DNA of 6,363 nucleotides from DATJJW01 sp035491935 (GTDB lineage Bacteria > Pseudomonadota > Alphaproteobacteria > ATCC43930 > CGMCC-115725). Positions 5,296-6,363 of the stretch are shown in pieces. Numbering within the stretch: position 1 is the stretch's first letter; each line of letters starts with the position of its first letter. Under the pieces are notes generated by a model that saw only the letters and a list, made by a program, of their open reading frames with translations, ran no database searches and was not told the origin of the DNA. Location of the stretch: assembly GCA_035491935.1 (NCBI GenBank), contig DATJJW010000284.1, forward strand, positions 1 through 6,363, given 5' to 3'. The translations under genes were made by a program, and so were the position numbers.

Positions 5296-6354
5296 ATGCA
5301 TCTCATCGTTCTGCCCGGCGACGGCATCGGCCCCGAGATCACGACGGCAACCCAGGAAGTGCTGCGAGCGGCCTCGGACAAATTCGGCCTGGATCTCCGC
5401 ATGCAGGACGACCTCGCCGGCCATGCCAGCCTGGAGAAGTACGGTACCACGATCCGGTCGGAGCTGCTCGATGTGGTCAAGGCGGCCGACGGGCTGATGC
5501 TGGGCCCGACCGCGACCTACGATTTCAAGGACGAATCCAAGGGCCAGATCAACCCGTCGAAATTCTTCCGCAAGAGCCTCGACCTCTTCGCCAATATCCG
5601 CCCGGCGCAGACCTATGAGGGGCTCGCGGCCAAAGTCGAGGATTTCGACCTGGTGGTCGTGCGCGAGAATACCGAAGGCTTCTACGCCGACCGCAACATG
5701 GAGCAAGGCAGCGGCGAGCTGTTCGTCACCAAGGACGTGACCCTGTCGCTGCGCCGCATCACCCGCCCCTGCTGCGAACGCATCGCCGAGACCGCCTGCC
5801 GCCTGGCCATGCGCCGGCAGAAGCGCCTGACCATCGTGCACAAGGCCAATGTGCTGCGCGTGACCGACGGCATGTTCCTCGATACCTGCTACGAGGTCGC
5901 CAAGCGCTATCCGCAGATCGCGGTCGACGAGATCATCGTCGACGCCATGATGGCCCATGTCGTGCGCCAGCCCTCGCGCTTCGACGTCATCGTCGCCACC
6001 AACATGTATGGCGACATCCTGACGGATCTGACGGCGGAGCTTTCGGGCAGCCTGGGCCTGGGCGGTTCGCTCAATGCCGGCCACGACCATGCCATGGCGC
6101 AAGCCGCCCATGGCTCGGCGCCCGACATCGCCGGCCGTGACATCGCCAATCCGTTCTCGCTCATCCTGTCGGCGGCCCTGCTGTTCGACTGGCATGGCGA
6201 GCGCAAGGGCGACCAGCGTTTCGGCCAGGCCGCCCGCGCCATCGAGGCGGCCGTGGCCCGGGCGATCGCATCGGGCAAAGCCACCCGCGACGTCGGCGGC
6301 CATCTGGGCACGGCCGCCACCGGCAAGGCGGTCGCGGAAATTCTGAAGGGCTGA
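5296..6354 (+). CDS. Isocitrate/isopropylmalate/homoisocitrate dehydrogenase family protein, predicted NAD-dependent
   Basis: The protein has 352 residues, the usual length for this family of Mg-dependent beta-decarboxylating dehydrogenases, which oxidise a (2R,3S)-type 2-hydroxy-3-carboxy acid and release CO2 to leave a 2-oxo acid. Seen in order: LPGDGIGPEI (5-15); the substrate loop with Asn86, Ser88, Lys89 and Arg92 leading into LDLFANIRP (Arg102); VRENTEGFY (Arg123, Tyr130); HKANVL (Lys183); the metal carboxylates Asp216, Asp240 and Asp244 (TNMYGDILTDL); and HGSAPDIAG (272-280). Asp277-Ile278 are the residues of NAD-specific members; NADP-type IDH has Lys-Tyr there. Lys89 aligns with Arg85 of Thermus homoisocitrate dehydrogenase, and neither the IPMDH (Glu/Leu/Leu) nor the IDH (Ser/Asn) substrate signature is present. 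Gln269 stands where most members have the Glu of EPVHGSAPD. Last gene seen in the operon; TGA at 6352. Substrate unknown, probably with an extra carboxylate or other polar group. Confidence 0.92.
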   Translation: MHLIVLPGDGIGPEITTATQEVLRAASDKFGLDLRMQDDLAGHASLEKYGTTIRSELLDVVKAADGLMLGPTATYDFKDESKGQINPSKFFRKSLDLFANIRPAQTYEGLAAKVEDFDLVVVRENTEGFYADRNMEQGSGELFVTKDVTLSLRRITRPCCERIAETACRLAMRRQKRLTIVHKANVLRVTDGMFLDTCYEVAKRYPQIAVDEIIVDAMMAHVVRQPSRFDVIVATNMYGDILTDLTAELSGSLGLGGSLNAGHDHAMAQAAHGSAPDIAGRDIANPFSLILSAALLFDWHGERKGDQRFGQAARAIEAAVARAIASGKATRDVGGHLGTAATGKAVAEILKG

Positions 6355-6363
6355 GTAGAGAAG

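Noticed and set aside
5221..6303. 360-codon minus-strand open frame antisense to the decarboxylating dehydrogenase
   Set aside because: The + strand carries a full set of family catalytic motifs, while the antisense translation is compositionally biased and unrecognisable.
6355..6363. Transcription terminator after the last gene
   Set aside because: Only nine bases follow the stop codon, with no hairpin; the operon may continue beyond the window.

Overview
This GC-rich window reads as a compact five-gene catabolic operon on the + strand, with a divergently transcribed gene just entering at the left edge. High GC, GTG/TTG starts, strong Shine-Dalgarno sequences, overlapping genes and a GntR/FCD regulator suggest a proteobacterium, probably an alphaproteobacterium. 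That placement is inferred from style and protein resemblance, not from a marker gene.

Layout: positions 1-47 (minus strand) hold the first 15 codons of an unidentified gene behind a near-perfect Shine-Dalgarno. Positions 48-180 form the divergent control region, an AT-rich island with a perfect 16-bp palindrome (124-139) overlapped by a second inverted repeat of the TGTA...TACA type used by many FadR-type GntR regulators. Then follow an Ldh2-type (malate/L-lactate/ureidoglycolate dehydrogenase superfamily) NAD(P)-dependent oxidoreductase (181-1215), a metallo-beta-lactamase-fold hydrolase resembling lactonases (1208-1984), a GntR/FCD repressor (1998-2690), an AcnA-type 4Fe-4S aconitase homologue (2687-5278) and an isocitrate/isopropylmalate/homoisocitrate dehydrogenase family enzyme (5296-6354). 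Junctions are tight: an 8-nt overlap, a 13-nt gap, a 4-nt overlap and a 17-nt gap. The genes are therefore very likely cotranscribed and in part translationally coupled.

Working hypothesis: the aconitase and the beta-decarboxylating dehydrogenase form the isomerise-then-oxidatively-decarboxylate module of the TCA cycle, the leucine pathway and the alpha-aminoadipate pathway, here placed in a regulated accessory operon. Both enzymes carry substrate-pocket changes. The aconitase has His71 where AcnA/IRP1 enzymes have a substrate-contacting Gln. The dehydrogenase has Lys89 where homoisocitrate dehydrogenase has its specificity-determining Arg, and it has an NAD-type cofactor motif. A lactonase-like hydrolase and a 2-hydroxy-acid/2-oxo-acid oxidoreductase complete the set. 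The most economical reading is a dissimilation route for a citrate-like tricarboxylic acid, possibly taken in as a lactone or ester. The actual substrate cannot be read from the sequence. No RNA genes, mobile elements, CRISPR arrays or terminators are visible.
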